Of a stretch of 32,729 bases of DNA, positions 20,183 to 27,671 are shown in pieces. Below the pieces are notes generated by a model. It had not been told where the DNA came from. It searched no databases and was given only the letters and a program-made list of their open reading frames with translations. Positions within the stretch are counted from its first letter, which is position 1. Each line of letters opens with the position of its first letter. The position numbers and the translations under genes were made by a program. Source of the DNA: Marinitoga hydrogenitolerans DSM 16785 (GTDB taxonomy: Bacteria; Thermotogota; Thermotogae; Petrotogales; Petrotogaceae); contig NZ_FQUI01000026.1 of NCBI RefSeq assembly GCF_900129175.1, positions 1-32,729 on the forward strand, in the 5' to 3' direction.

Positions 20183-22138
20183 TTGAAATTAAAATTTATA
20201 ATACTAGCTATATCTGCATTTATATTAGCAATGACAGGTGTTGTTATTTTGCCAATAGTTTTTAAAAATGACCCACCATCTATACCAGAATTATATTCTC
20301 CAATTAATGGAGCTACAGAGATTCCGGTAAATGCTGTTTTTACATGGAATGCAAGTGATCCAAATGGAGATTCTTTAACATATGACATATATTTATCAAC
20401 TGAAAAAGATAAATTAACTCCTATAGCATCAAACTTAACAGAAACATCATTTTCAAAAGTGTTAAATTATAATAAAACATATTATTGGAAAGTAGTTGCA
20501 AAAGACAAAAAAGATGCTACAGATAGTGATATTTGGTTTTTTAGTACAGAAAATTCAATACCTTTGAAACCGCATTCTCCAAATCCTAAAGATGGAGAAA
20601 TAAATGTTCCGCTAATAATAACCTTAAATTGGAAAAGTGAAGATTTAGACGGTGATAAAATATATTATGATGTTTATTTAGGGCGATCAATAGATACTAT
20701 GAAACCAATAGCAACTGCTCTTGAAGAGCCATCGATTGAAGTTAATTTAAAGGAAGATGCAAGATATTATTGGAAGGTAGTTGCAAAAGATGGACATGGA
20801 GGAATCAGATACGGTGATATTTGGGCATTTCAAACAAAATCTGTTAAAGAACTTGGAGTTCCGTTTGAACCAACTCCAACAAATGGTGCAACCGAGTTAG
20901 AAACAAATTTAACTTTGAAATGGAAATATGAAGGTAAAGAAGCATTATTTGATATTTATTTGGGAGTAGAGCCGCAAAATATGAGTTTAATAGCTCAAAA
21001 TTTGGGATATCAGTTTTATGATGTTTCAGTAGATTTTGGGAAAAATTATTATTGGAAAGTGATAGCCAAATCAGGAGATGAACAAAAAGAAAGTTCAATA
21101 TGGAATTTTTCCACAAAAAAAATATTAATTTCAGAAGAAATTTCTGAATTGTCAACCCAGGTAACTGTGGAAAGTACCACCGTAACCGTTGAATCCAGTA
21201 TTTTAACTCAAGAAGCAACAGTTGGAATATTTGAAGAAATAACGGATAATAAAAAATATGTATATACTACAGGCAGTGGAATTGGTATGTATATTATAGA
21301 TGTATCAGATCCTAAAAAACCTAAAATTGTTAATCATGTCTATACCGAAGGCTGGGCGGTAGGTTTATATGTTAGAGATAAACATGCATATATTGCAGAT
21401 TGGATAAATGGAGTTGTTGTTGCAGATATTAGTGATATAAAAAATCCAATAAAAGTTGGAAAACTAAAAACATTTGGAAAAGTTTATTCGATATTTGTTA
21501 AAGATAATATAGCATATATTCTTGAGGGAAGTTCTGGAATGGAAATTGCAAAAATTAACAAAGATTATTCTTTAACTTCGGCCAGTTATCTTGAATTGAA
21601 AGGTGCTTCTGGAAGAATATTTGTAGAAAATAATTATGCTTATATTCCTATGGGATATGATGGTTTTGTTATTGTTGATGTTTCTGATGAGAAAATACCT
21701 AAGTTATTAAGTTATTTTGATGCAGATGGTTTTGCATATAATGTGGTAGTTGAAAATGATATAGCATATCTTGCAGACGGAGGTGTTGGATTAAAAATAA
21801 TTGATGTAAAAGATAAAGAACATTTAAAATTAATTTCTAAGGTAGATATAAAATCAGAATGGGCTCGAGTTTTCTTTGATGGTAATATTGTTTTTTATGC
21901 GGAAGGTGAAAAAGGATTTTCTTTAATAGATGTTTCAAATAAAGAAAAACCTATATTGTTATCAGCTGTTGATACAAAAGGATTTTGTTATGGAGGATAT
22001 ATTAGTGATAATTATTTATACATTGCAGATGGAGAAAATGGACTTTTAATATATGACATATCAGATCCAGAAAAACCGATATTATTATCAAATTTAAAAA
22101 ATTTATATTTACAAAATATAATACTTGAAGTTAAGTAA
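20183..22138 (+). CDS. Secreted FN3-like and LVIVD-repeat protein
   Basis: A 651-residue exported protein. After a signal or anchor helix (LKFIILAISAFILAMTGVVI) come three fibronectin type III-like domains of about 95 residues (about 32-126, 127-220, 222-318). Each has the pattern P.P..GAT...N....W...D..GD...YD.YL and ends in YYWKV.AK and IW.FST. A Ser/Thr/Val-rich linker with the repeat VTVES follows (about 325-350). The C-terminal part has seven LVIVD repeats (for example HAYIADWINGVVVADISD and YLYIADGENGLLIYDISDPE), enough for one seven-bladed propeller. Translation starts at TTG 20183 after AGAGGTGATT. It is probably a surface or toga-associated adhesion or binding protein. Its propeller resembles that of the 653-residue protein at 15090-17051, suggesting paralogous origin of the repeats. 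Confidence 0.88.
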   Translation: MKLKFIILAISAFILAMTGVVILPIVFKNDPPSIPELYSPINGATEIPVNAVFTWNASDPNGDSLTYDIYLSTEKDKLTPIASNLTETSFSKVLNYNKTYYWKVVAKDKKDATDSDIWFFSTENSIPLKPHSPNPKDGEINVPLIITLNWKSEDLDGDKIYYDVYLGRSIDTMKPIATALEEPSIEVNLKEDARYYWKVVAKDGHGGIRYGDIWAFQTKSVKELGVPFEPTPTNGATELETNLTLKWKYEGKEALFDIYLGVEPQNMSLIAQNLGYQFYDVSVDFGKNYYWKVIAKSGDEQKESSIWNFSTKKILISEEISELSTQVTVESTTVTVESSILTQEATVGIFEEITDNKKYVYTTGSGIGMYIIDVSDPKKPKIVNHVYTEGWAVGLYVRDKHAYIADWINGVVVADISDIKNPIKVGKLKTFGKVYSIFVKDNIAYILEGSSGMEIAKINKDYSLTSASYLELKGASGRIFVENNYAYIPMGYDGFVIVDVSDEKIPKLLSYFDADGFAYNVVVENDIAYLADGGVGLKIIDVKDKEHLKLISKVDIKSEWARVFFDGNIVFYAEGEKGFSLIDVSNKEKPILLSAVDTKGFCYGGYISDNYLYIADGENGLLIYDISDPEKPILLSNLKNLYLQNIILEVK

Positions 22139-22185
22139 AATTGAACAAAATATAATTTTTATAGTCTAAAAAGATATAGTAGGAG

Positions 22186-22223
22186 CCTCTTTTGTGGTAT
22201 AATAAATAAAAACCGCAAAGAGG
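22186..22223. promoter_or_regulatory. Extended -10 promoter of the sigma operon inside an inverted repeat
   Basis: TGGTATAAT (22195-22203) is an extended -10 promoter about 30 bp before the sigma-factor start. An imperfect inverted repeat spans it: CCTCTTTTGTGGT (22186-22198) against ACCGCAAAGAGG (22212-22223), 12 pairs with one bulge and one G-T, spacer 13. The left arm lies upstream of the probable transcription start, so the symmetry would act in DNA as an operator and not as an RNA hairpin. No -35 match is seen, as expected for an extended -10 or a regulated promoter. Confidence 0.45.
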
Positions 22224-22232
22224 TGATTTTTC

Positions 22233-22793
22233 TTGAATGAAAAAAAATTAATTGAAAAATTAAAAGAAAAGGATAAAGAAGCTTTTGAAGAATTATATAA
22301 TACTTACGCACCTAAAATATATGTAACGTTAAAAAAGTTTGTTGATCCAAGTGAAATAGAAGATGCTCTTCAAGAGGTTTTTTTTAAAATATTTAAAGGC
22401 ATTCATACTTTTAGAGGTGATTCGAAACTTTCAACATGGATATATCAAATTACTATTAACGTTGGAAAAGATTATATTAGAAAAAAGAAAAAATACGCTG
22501 TTGAAAATATTGATTTAACAGAGAATTATACTGAAGGAATTGGAATTCAACCAGAAGCCGATGTAAATGTTTCCAGTGAAGTATTAGATGAAATGGAAAT
22601 GGAGAAAATAAAAAAAATTATGGAAAATCTTTCTGAAGAAGATAGAATGTTAATAAAGTTAAGAGATATTGATGGTTTAAGTTATGATGAAATAGCTAAA
22701 AAGCTCAATAAACCTTTAGGAAGCGTAAAGAGTAGATTGCATTACGCAAGGAAAAAGTTTCAAAAGTTGTTAAAGGAGGAGAACCTCGTATGA
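22233..22793 (+). CDS. ECF-type RNA polymerase sigma factor (RpoE/SigW-like)
   Basis: A 186-residue alternative sigma factor with only regions 2 and 4. Region 2 (about 17-84) contains FEELYNTYAPKIYVTLKKF, then DALQEVFFKIFKGIHTFRGD and the -10-recognising LSTWIYQITINVGKDYIRKK. Region 4 (about 126-180) has LSEEDRMLIKLRDIDGLSYD and the helix-turn-helix EIAKKLNKPLGSVKSRLHYA. The start is TTG at 22233 after AGAGGTGATT. The next gene overlaps its stop codon (ATGA), the usual sigma/anti-sigma coupling. An envelope-stress role is suggested by the RseC-type gene third in the operon. Confidence 0.94.
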   Translation: MNEKKLIEKLKEKDKEAFEELYNTYAPKIYVTLKKFVDPSEIEDALQEVFFKIFKGIHTFRGDSKLSTWIYQITINVGKDYIRKKKKYAVENIDLTENYTEGIGIQPEADVNVSSEVLDEMEMEKIKKIMENLSEEDRMLIKLRDIDGLSYDEIAKKLNKPLGSVKSRLHYARKKFQKLLKEENLV

Positions 22794-22999
22794 TAGATGA
22801 AAAAAAATATGATATATTAAATAAGGTTCTTGATGGTGAATATTTAGAACAGATAGATAAATCGTTGGAAGAAGAGGTAGAAAGATATAGAACATATATA
22901 AAAGCATATTTTCTTTCACAAGAAAGCTATGCAGTTATAAATAGATGTAAACATACAATAATTTCAAAAATTATTATTAATTTAGATATGGAGGAGTAA
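22790..22999 (+). CDS. Small protein in the anti-sigma position
   Basis: A 69-residue acidic/amphipathic protein (MIDEKKYDILNKVLDGEYLE, then a helical stretch). It overlaps the sigma-factor stop by 4 bp and has a strong AAAGGAGGAG ribosome binding site. Position and size suggest an anti-sigma-like partner. The N-terminus, with a short helix and the LDGE motif, resembles the start of RseA-type N-terminal domains. There is no membrane helix and no HxxxCxxC zinc motif; a single Cys occurs in NRCKHTI. The function is inferred from context only; a truncated anti-sigma factor or an unrelated regulator are alternatives. Confidence 0.65.
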   Translation: MIDEKKYDILNKVLDGEYLEQIDKSLEEEVERYRTYIKAYFLSQESYAVINRCKHTIISKIIINLDMEE

Positions 23000-23000
23000 G

Positions 23001-23459
23001 ATGAGAGAAGTATTTTTGGTTGATTCAATAGATGAAGAAAGAGTTAATTTAATAAGTACAAGAAGTTCAAGTTGCGAAAGCTGTTCTTTAAATGGTGCAT
23101 GTAATTTAACAGGTGGTAATAATGAAAGAACGATGAAAATAAAAAAGAAAGAGTTTGATGAAATTCCATCTATAGGTGATTATGTAATAGTTGAAATACC
23201 AGATTTTTCAATTTCTAAAATCTCCTTTATAATTTATGGATTTCCTCTTCTCTCCTTTTTAATTTTATTGTTAATAGCTTATTATATAACGAAAAACGAT
23301 ATACAATCATTTATTGTTGGTTTATTTGGAATGAGTGGAGCATATGGAATAATAGCTTATTTAGATAGAACTGTATTTAAGAAAAAATACAATCCAAAAG
23401 TAATAAAAATTTTGCCTAAACAGAAAAATATTCACGTTGAATTAGGGATTTTAAAGTAA
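23001..23459 (+). CDS. rseC: RseC/MucC-family membrane protein
   Basis: A 152-residue RseC-type protein (SoxR-reducing-system/sigma-E-regulator family). An N-terminal cytoplasmic domain carries a cysteine cluster, Cys25, Cys28 and Cys34 in SSCESCSLNGAC, which may bind a metal or Fe-S centre. Two membrane helices follow (about 73-97 and 101-121), then a short basic tail. The order sigma factor, small protein, rseC matches rpoE-rseA-(rseB)-rseC of Gram-negative bacteria. In Thermotogota and clostridia RseC homologues are also linked to Rnf electron transport, but no rnf genes are seen here. ATG at 23001 follows GGAGGA one base after the upstream stop. Confidence 0.88.
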   Translation: MREVFLVDSIDEERVNLISTRSSSCESCSLNGACNLTGGNNERTMKIKKKEFDEIPSIGDYVIVEIPDFSISKISFIIYGFPLLSFLILLLIAYYITKNDIQSFIVGLFGMSGAYGIIAYLDRTVFKKKYNPKVIKILPKQKNIHVELGILK

Positions 23460-23470
23460 TAAATAAAAAA

Positions 23471-23500
23471 ACATCCCATTTTTAGTGGGATGTTTTTTTT
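23471..23500. terminator. Bidirectional terminator between rseC and the MFS gene
   Basis: ACATCCCA (23471-23478) and TGGGATGT (23486-23493) form an 8-bp stem with a T-rich loop, flanked by A7 on the left and T8 on the right. It can stop transcription from both strands. The minus-strand gene stop lies inside it. Confidence 0.93.
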
Positions 23501-24732
23501 GATAAATGTAAAAGTAAAAAATTTACCATTAAAAACATTAAAGAAATTATAATTAATGCAGTGCTAAGACTAAATTTGTCAGCAATTATACCAATAATTG
23601 GAGTTATTATAGCTGCTAAAATAGTTTTTAGTTGTGACTCTACGGATAAAACAGAAGCTAAAATATTACTATTTATATTTTCTGAAATATAAGCAACACC
23701 AATAGGTCTTCTGAGATTTTCAATCAAATATATTCCAAGATAAAAAATAATAGAAACAAAAATAAATCCTTTGTGATAAGTAAATCCACTTATTATTCCA
23801 AATAAAAAACCCAAATTCATAGTAATTATTAAAGGTATATATAAATTTTTAAATCGTTCGGAAAATTTTCCAGAATTTCGTGAAAAAAACGATGTTAATA
23901 AATAAAGTAAAAAATACACAATACCGATCACAATAGATGAACGTTTTTCGCTTTCAAGTGTTATAAATATTGGCAGAGAAAGAGCGAATGCCTTTAATAT
24001 AGGTTGCAAAAAATCTTTAACAGCAGAATAATACCCGCTATAAGTAGCAGTTAATAAAACACTTTTAAATAAGTTAAAACTTTTAAATGATACAGCAAAT
24101 TCTTTTAAAACACCTGAAAAAGAAGCTTTGAAATTATTTAAATTAAATTCTTTTAACTCACCATCAAGCTCTTTTGGATAAGTAAACATTAAAATTAAAT
24201 CTAAAACGTAAGGGATTATAGAAAACAAGAATATTGATTGATAATTTCCCGAATAAAATACAATACCTGCAGCTAAAAGTGAAGAAATAGCTGAACCTAT
24301 TTGAGAACAAGATCGTGTATTCCCATAATAATGAACCTTCAAATCAAACCAACCTTTAATTTTTAAATATTCAAGAATCATAGCTTTATGAGTTCCTGAT
24401 CTAAAAGCTTCTCCGAAAGCATATAATATCATTGAAAAGGAGAATAAAAGGAAATTTTTAGAAAAATAAAAGATAAAAAATGAAATTATATAATTTGAAA
24501 AAGAAAAAACCATAGATCGTCTTCTGCCAATTGAATCTGCAATAATTCCAGTTGGTATTTCTAAAATGTTTGTTGCGATTTTCATTATAGAATATAAGAT
24601 ACCAATTTGGAAATACGTTAATCCTTTTTCTAAGAAAAAAAGAATTAAAAAAGGTTCAAAAAATCTCAAATTCTTTAAAAATCCATAAGAACAAAATTTA
24701 TAAAATTGAATATTTTTATATTTTCTTTCCAT
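23482..24732 (-). CDS. MFS transporter
   Basis: A 416-residue major-facilitator protein with about 12 membrane helices. The loop 2-3 signature is present as GIIADSIGRRRSM after the ILEIPTG segment, an opening seen in MFS_1 drug/unknown-substrate transporters (QIGILYSIMKIATNILEIPT). A C-terminal half-repeat includes ITPIIGIIADKFSLSTALII. ATG is preceded by TTTTAGGAGGGAATT. It is monocistronic and convergent with the sigma operon. The substrate cannot be read; efflux of a small molecule is the usual role of this group. Confidence 0.86.
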   Translation of the reverse strand: MERKYKNIQFYKFCSYGFLKNLRFFEPFLILFFLEKGLTYFQIGILYSIMKIATNILEIPTGIIADSIGRRRSMVFSFSNYIISFFIFYFSKNFLLFSFSMILYAFGEAFRSGTHKAMILEYLKIKGWFDLKVHYYGNTRSCSQIGSAISSLLAAGIVFYSGNYQSIFLFSIIPYVLDLILMFTYPKELDGELKEFNLNNFKASFSGVLKEFAVSFKSFNLFKSVLLTATYSGYYSAVKDFLQPILKAFALSLPIFITLESEKRSSIVIGIVYFLLYLLTSFFSRNSGKFSERFKNLYIPLIITMNLGFLFGIISGFTYHKGFIFVSIIFYLGIYLIENLRRPIGVAYISENINSNILASVLSVESQLKTILAAIITPIIGIIADKFSLSTALIIISLMFLMVNFLLLHLSKKTSH

Positions 24733-24788
24733 AATTCCCTCCTAAAATTATTCTGAAATATATTATAACATAAAAATTGTTCTATTTT

Positions 24789-24890
24789 GATAATTATCTT
24801 CTTAATCTTTAATTAATTTTTTGGAAATTTGATCTTAACATAAAAAATATAGAATTATCTTGTAATAATTTTAATTTTGTAATATATATT
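24789..24890. promoter_or_regulatory. Candidate promoter region of rubrerythrin
   Basis: TTGTAA (24860-24865), 17 bp, TATATA (24883-24888) is a plausible promoter for rubrerythrin. Upstream, GATAATTATC (24789-24798) is a perfect 10-bp palindrome resembling half of a Fur/PerR-family box. Neither match is strong in DNA this AT-rich. Confidence 0.3.
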
Positions 24891-24908
24891 ATATAGGGGG
24901 TGGAACAT

Positions 24909-25418
24909 ATGGTTAAAAGAGAGATGACAAGAAAATTTTTAGAAGATGCTTTTTGTGGTGAGTCAAAAGCTCACATGAAATATTCTATTTATGCTGAAGA
25001 TGCAGAAGCTCAGGGTAAAAAAAATTTAGCAAGATTATGGAGAGCTATAGCATATGCAGAATTTGTTCATGCAAGAAATCATTTTAAAGCATTGGGATAT
25101 TTAGGAGCAGTGGATGCAAATTTAGAAGATTCAGCTGCTGGAGAGCATTTCGAAATTGAAGAAATGTATCCAGTATATAAAAATGCATCAGAATTTCAAG
25201 AAGAAAAAGAAGCTATAAGAAGTGCGCATTTTGCTTTGGAAGCAGAAAAAATACATGAAAAAATGTATAATGATGCGCATGAGTATTTAAAAAATAACGA
25301 TGATTTAGAAGATAAAAAGATTTTTATTTGTGAAATATGTGGATATACTACATTTGACACAGTTCCAGATAAATGTCCTGTATGTGGAGCACCAGCAGAA
25401 AAATTCAAAGAATTTTAA
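24909..25418 (+). CDS. rbr: Rubrerythrin
   Basis: A 169-residue NADH-dependent peroxidase of strict anaerobes. The ferritin-like four-helix domain supplies the diiron ligands (ESKAHMKYSIYAEDAE, EFVHARNHF, and ALEAEKIHEKMY). The C-terminal rubredoxin-like domain has two CxxC knuckles (CEICGYTTFDTVPDKCPVCG). AGGGGGTGG (24895-24903) places translation at the ATG at 24909; an in-frame GTG at 24900 is part of that ribosome binding site. The superoxide reductase gene follows after 24 bp. Together they convert superoxide to peroxide and peroxide to water without releasing O2. Confidence 0.97.
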   Translation: MVKREMTRKFLEDAFCGESKAHMKYSIYAEDAEAQGKKNLARLWRAIAYAEFVHARNHFKALGYLGAVDANLEDSAAGEHFEIEEMYPVYKNASEFQEEKEAIRSAHFALEAEKIHEKMYNDAHEYLKNNDDLEDKKIFICEICGYTTFDTVPDKCPVCGAPAEKFKEF

Positions 25419-25442
25419 AAAATTTAAAAGAGGTGGGTAATA

Positions 25443-25799
25443 ATGAAATTAGGCGATGTAATTAAAAGTGCTGATTTTAAAAGTGAAAAACATGTTCCTG
25501 TAATAGATACTCCGGATAAAGTGAAATCTGATGAATTATTTAAAGTTGAAGTTCAGGTTGGTAAAGATATCCATCATCCTAATACTGTTGAGCATCATAT
25601 TTCCTGGATTGACTTATATATTCATTATGATGGAGATCCTAATACAGTTCATCTAGGAAGATTTGAATTTGGTCCAGCTGTAACTGAACCTCATGTTGTT
25701 ACACATATAAAACTTAATAAAAAAGGCACATTAATAGCGCATTCTTATTGTAATATCCATGGTTTATGGGAATCACAAAAAGAAATAGATGTAGAATAA
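25443..25799 (+). CDS. Superoxide reductase (neelaredoxin-type)
   Basis: A 118-residue one-iron superoxide reductase. It lacks the N-terminal desulforedoxin domain of two-iron desulfoferrodoxin, so it is of the neelaredoxin type. The iron site is readable: Glu15-Lys16-His17 (EKHVPVI), His45 and His51 (HHPNTVEHHISW), Cys103 and His106 (YCNIHGLW). It reduces superoxide to hydrogen peroxide with electrons from rubredoxin. ATG follows AGAGGTGGG. It is paired with rubrerythrin, which removes the peroxide formed. Confidence 0.97.
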   Translation: MKLGDVIKSADFKSEKHVPVIDTPDKVKSDELFKVEVQVGKDIHHPNTVEHHISWIDLYIHYDGDPNTVHLGRFEFGPAVTEPHVVTHIKLNKKGTLIAHSYCNIHGLWESQKEIDVE

Positions 25800-25826
25800 A
25801 GAATAGCCTTCGGGCTATTCTTTTTA
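25798..25826 (+). terminator. Terminator of the rubrerythrin-SOR operon
   Basis: GAATAGCC (25801-25808), a TTCG tetraloop, GGCTATTC (25813-25820), extended by A-T pairs on the flanks and followed by a T-run. The stem begins just after the stop codon. Confidence 0.93.
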
Positions 25827-25858
25827 TATTAGTTAATCTTTTCGTAACAATATAATGT

Positions 25859-25864
25859 TATAAT
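25859..25864 (+). promoter_or_regulatory. Candidate -10 box of the hydrogenase maturation operon
   Basis: TATAAT at 25859-25864 (another at 25851-25856) in the short gap after the SOR terminator. A -35 box is not obvious. Transcription would start near 25871, leaving a leader of about 127 nt. Confidence 0.45.
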
Positions 25865-25870
25865 AATCAC

Positions 25871-25997
25871 AATTAAAAGTGAATAAATTCTCCTGAGATG
25901 AAGGAAGAAATTCTGACATCAAGGGAGGGGATGAGTATTAAAGGAATAATAATATATTCCCCTTCCTTGGTGTTAAACGAAAGGAAGGGGATTTTTT
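25871..25997 (+). promoter_or_regulatory. Structured leader with mutually exclusive hairpins upstream of the hyd operon
   Basis: The leader contains a terminator hairpin (25959-25990) and a competing antiterminator. AAGGGAGGGG (25921-25930) can pair with CCCCTTCCTT (25959-25968), ten pairs with one G-T, which are the same bases as the left arm of the terminator. Further upstream, TTCTCCT (25888-25894) can pair with AGGAAGAA (25902-25909), and GATG (25897-25900) with CATC (25917-25920), giving a possible sensing domain. An alternative reading is a short leader peptide: ATG 25931, directly after the GGGAGGGG, opens a 25-codon frame (MSIKGIIIYS...) that crosses the terminator and stops at 26004-26006. 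I do not recognise a known riboswitch class. Confidence 0.65.
25959..25997 (+). terminator. Attenuator terminator covering the ribosome binding site
   Basis: CCCCTTCCTT (25959-25968), a 12-nt loop, AAGGAAGGGG (25981-25990): a perfect 10-bp stem followed by ATTTTTTAT. The right arm is also the only Shine-Dalgarno of the next gene (GGAAGGGG, ATG at 25998). The hairpin would therefore both end transcription and hide the ribosome site. A terminator directly before a start codon only makes sense as a regulated switch. Confidence 0.8.
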
Positions 25998-26246
25998 ATG
26001 GAAGATAAAATTAGTACAATATCTATTATTGTGTATAACAGGGAATTAGCTTATCAAAAGGTAAGTGATATCTTACATAATTACGGAGAAAAAATTTTAT
26101 TAAGAGTAGGATATCCGATGAAAGAAAAAGGGATAGCTATAATATTTTTAGTAGTAGAGATGACCACAGATGAATTGGGAGCACTTTCAGGAAAATTAGG
26201 TCAAATAGAGTCAGTTAAAGTAAAAACAAATACTTTAAAGATATGA
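25998..26246 (+). CDS. TM1266-family putative [FeFe]-hydrogenase system regulator
   Basis: An 82-residue ACT-like/NikR-C-like alpha/beta protein of the family called iron-only hydrogenase system regulator, after TM1266 of Thermotoga maritima. The fold is suggested by STISIIVYNRELAYQKVSDI and GIAIIFLVVEMTTDELGALS, two alternating strand-helix halves. There is no DNA-binding domain, so it may sense a ligand or assist maturation directly. It is first in the operon with hydG, 9 bp upstream, and its ribosome binding site lies inside the attenuator hairpin; autoregulation is conceivable but is inference. Confidence 0.9.
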   Translation: MEDKISTISIIVYNRELAYQKVSDILHNYGEKILLRVGYPMKEKGIAIIFLVVEMTTDELGALSGKLGQIESVKVKTNTLKI

Positions 26247-26255
26247 GGTGAGAGT

Positions 26256-27671
26256 ATGTATTTTATTAAAGATTCAGAGAATTTAAAATCATTTATTCCC
26301 GAAGAAAAAATCCAAGAATTACTTGAAAAAACAAAAAATCCAGATCCCGTTAGAGTAAGAGAAATAATACAAAAGTCTTTAGATAAAAATCGACTTGATC
26401 CAGAAGAAATGGCGATATTACTTAATGTTGAAGATAGAGATTTGCTCGAAGAAGTTTTTGAAGGTGCGCGTGAATTGAAAAGAAGAATATATGGTAATAG
26501 AATAGTTTTATTTGCACCTTTGTATATAGGTAATGAATGTATTAATAATTGTCAGTACTGTGGTTTTAGAGTTACAAATAATGCTATTGAGAGAAGAAGT
26601 TTATCAATAAATGAAGTTGTGGAAGAAGTGAAAGCTTTAGAAAATAAGGGACATAAAAGATTAATAGTTGTATTTGGAGAACATCCTAAATATGATGCAA
26701 AATTTATGACAGAAACGATTAAGGCAATATATAATACAAAATTAGGTAAGGGGGAAATTAGAAGAGTAAATGTAAATGCAGCGCCACAGACAGTAAAAGA
26801 TTATAAGTTGTTTAAAGAAGTGGGAATAGGGACATTTCAAATTTTCCAGGAGACATATCATTATGAGACATATAAAAAATATCATTTAAATGGTCCTAAA
26901 TCCAATTATCATTGGAGATTATATGGGTTAGATAGAGCATTTAAAGCGGGATTAGATGATGTTGGTATAGGTGCTTTGTTTGGTTTATATAATTGGAAAT
27001 TTGAAGCTATGGGTTTATTGTATCACACTATTCATTTTGAAGAAAGATTTAATGTTGGACCACATACTATATCTTTCCCAAGGATGGAACCAGCTTTAGA
27101 TACCCCAATTGCAGAAAAGCCACCATATGCAGTATCTGATGAAGATTTTAAAAAATTGGTAGCAATTTTAAGATTGGCTGTCCCATATACAGGATTAATA
27201 CTAACTGCGAGAGAACCAGTAGAGATAAGAAATGAAGTTATGAAATTTGGAGTGTCTCAAATAGATGGAGGTTCATCAATAGGCGTAGGTAGTTATCATG
27301 AAACAGATGATGAAAAAATTAAAAGAAGTCAATTTTTATTAGGTGATAATAGAACATTAGATCAGATTATTGAAGAATTGGCTGAAGAAGGTTATTTACC
27401 TTCATTTTGTACAGGGTGTTATAGGTTAGGAAGAACAGGAGAACATTTTATGGAATTTGCAATTCCGGGATTTGTAAAAAGGTTCTGTACTCCAAACGCA
27501 ATATTAACATTTTTAGAATATATTGAGGATTATGCGCCAGAAAGGACAAAAGTAATTGGTATTAGAAGAATAGAAGAAGAAATAAAAAACATGAAAAATA
27601 ATCCTTTAAAAGAGCAGTTACTTGAAAAAATAGAAAAAGTAAAAAATGGCGAAAGAGATTTATACTTTTAG
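26256..27671 (+). CDS. hydG: [FeFe]-hydrogenase maturase HydG (radical SAM, tyrosine lyase)
   Basis: HydG cleaves tyrosine to give the CO and CN ligands of the H-cluster, delivered as an Fe(CO)2(CN)-cysteine unit. The radical-SAM cluster motif CX3CX2C is Cys95, Cys99 and Cys102 (ECINNCQYCGF). The second, HydG-specific cluster motif CX2CX22C is Cys385, Cys388 and Cys411 (FCTGCYRLG ... KRFC), which separates it from the related ThiH. The length of 471 residues is normal. ATG follows GAGGTGAG. It is second in the operon, directly followed by hydE. Confidence 0.98.
   Translation: MYFIKDSENLKSFIPEEKIQELLEKTKNPDPVRVREIIQKSLDKNRLDPEEMAILLNVEDRDLLEEVFEGARELKRRIYGNRIVLFAPLYIGNECINNCQYCGFRVTNNAIERRSLSINEVVEEVKALENKGHKRLIVVFGEHPKYDAKFMTETIKAIYNTKLGKGEIRRVNVNAAPQTVKDYKLFKEVGIGTFQIFQETYHYETYKKYHLNGPKSNYHWRLYGLDRAFKAGLDDVGIGALFGLYNWKFEAMGLLYHTIHFEERFNVGPHTISFPRMEPALDTPIAEKPPYAVSDEDFKKLVAILRLAVPYTGLILTAREPVEIRNEVMKFGVSQIDGGSSIGVGSYHETDDEKIKRSQFLLGDNRTLDQIIEELAEEGYLPSFCTGCYRLGRTGEHFMEFAIPGFVKRFCTPNAILTFLEYIEDYAPERTKVIGIRRIEEEIKNMKNNPLKEQLLEKIEKVKNGERDLYF

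Noticed and set aside
24789-24798. Fur or PerR box upstream of rubrerythrin
   Set aside because: GATAATTATC is only about half of a box, and such palindromes arise by chance in DNA this AT-rich; kept only as a low-confidence note.
25880-25925. Known riboswitch aptamer (fluoride, preQ1, SAM, c-di-GMP) in the hyd leader
   Set aside because: Short matches to parts of several consensus sequences were seen, but no complete core motif of any class could be assembled.
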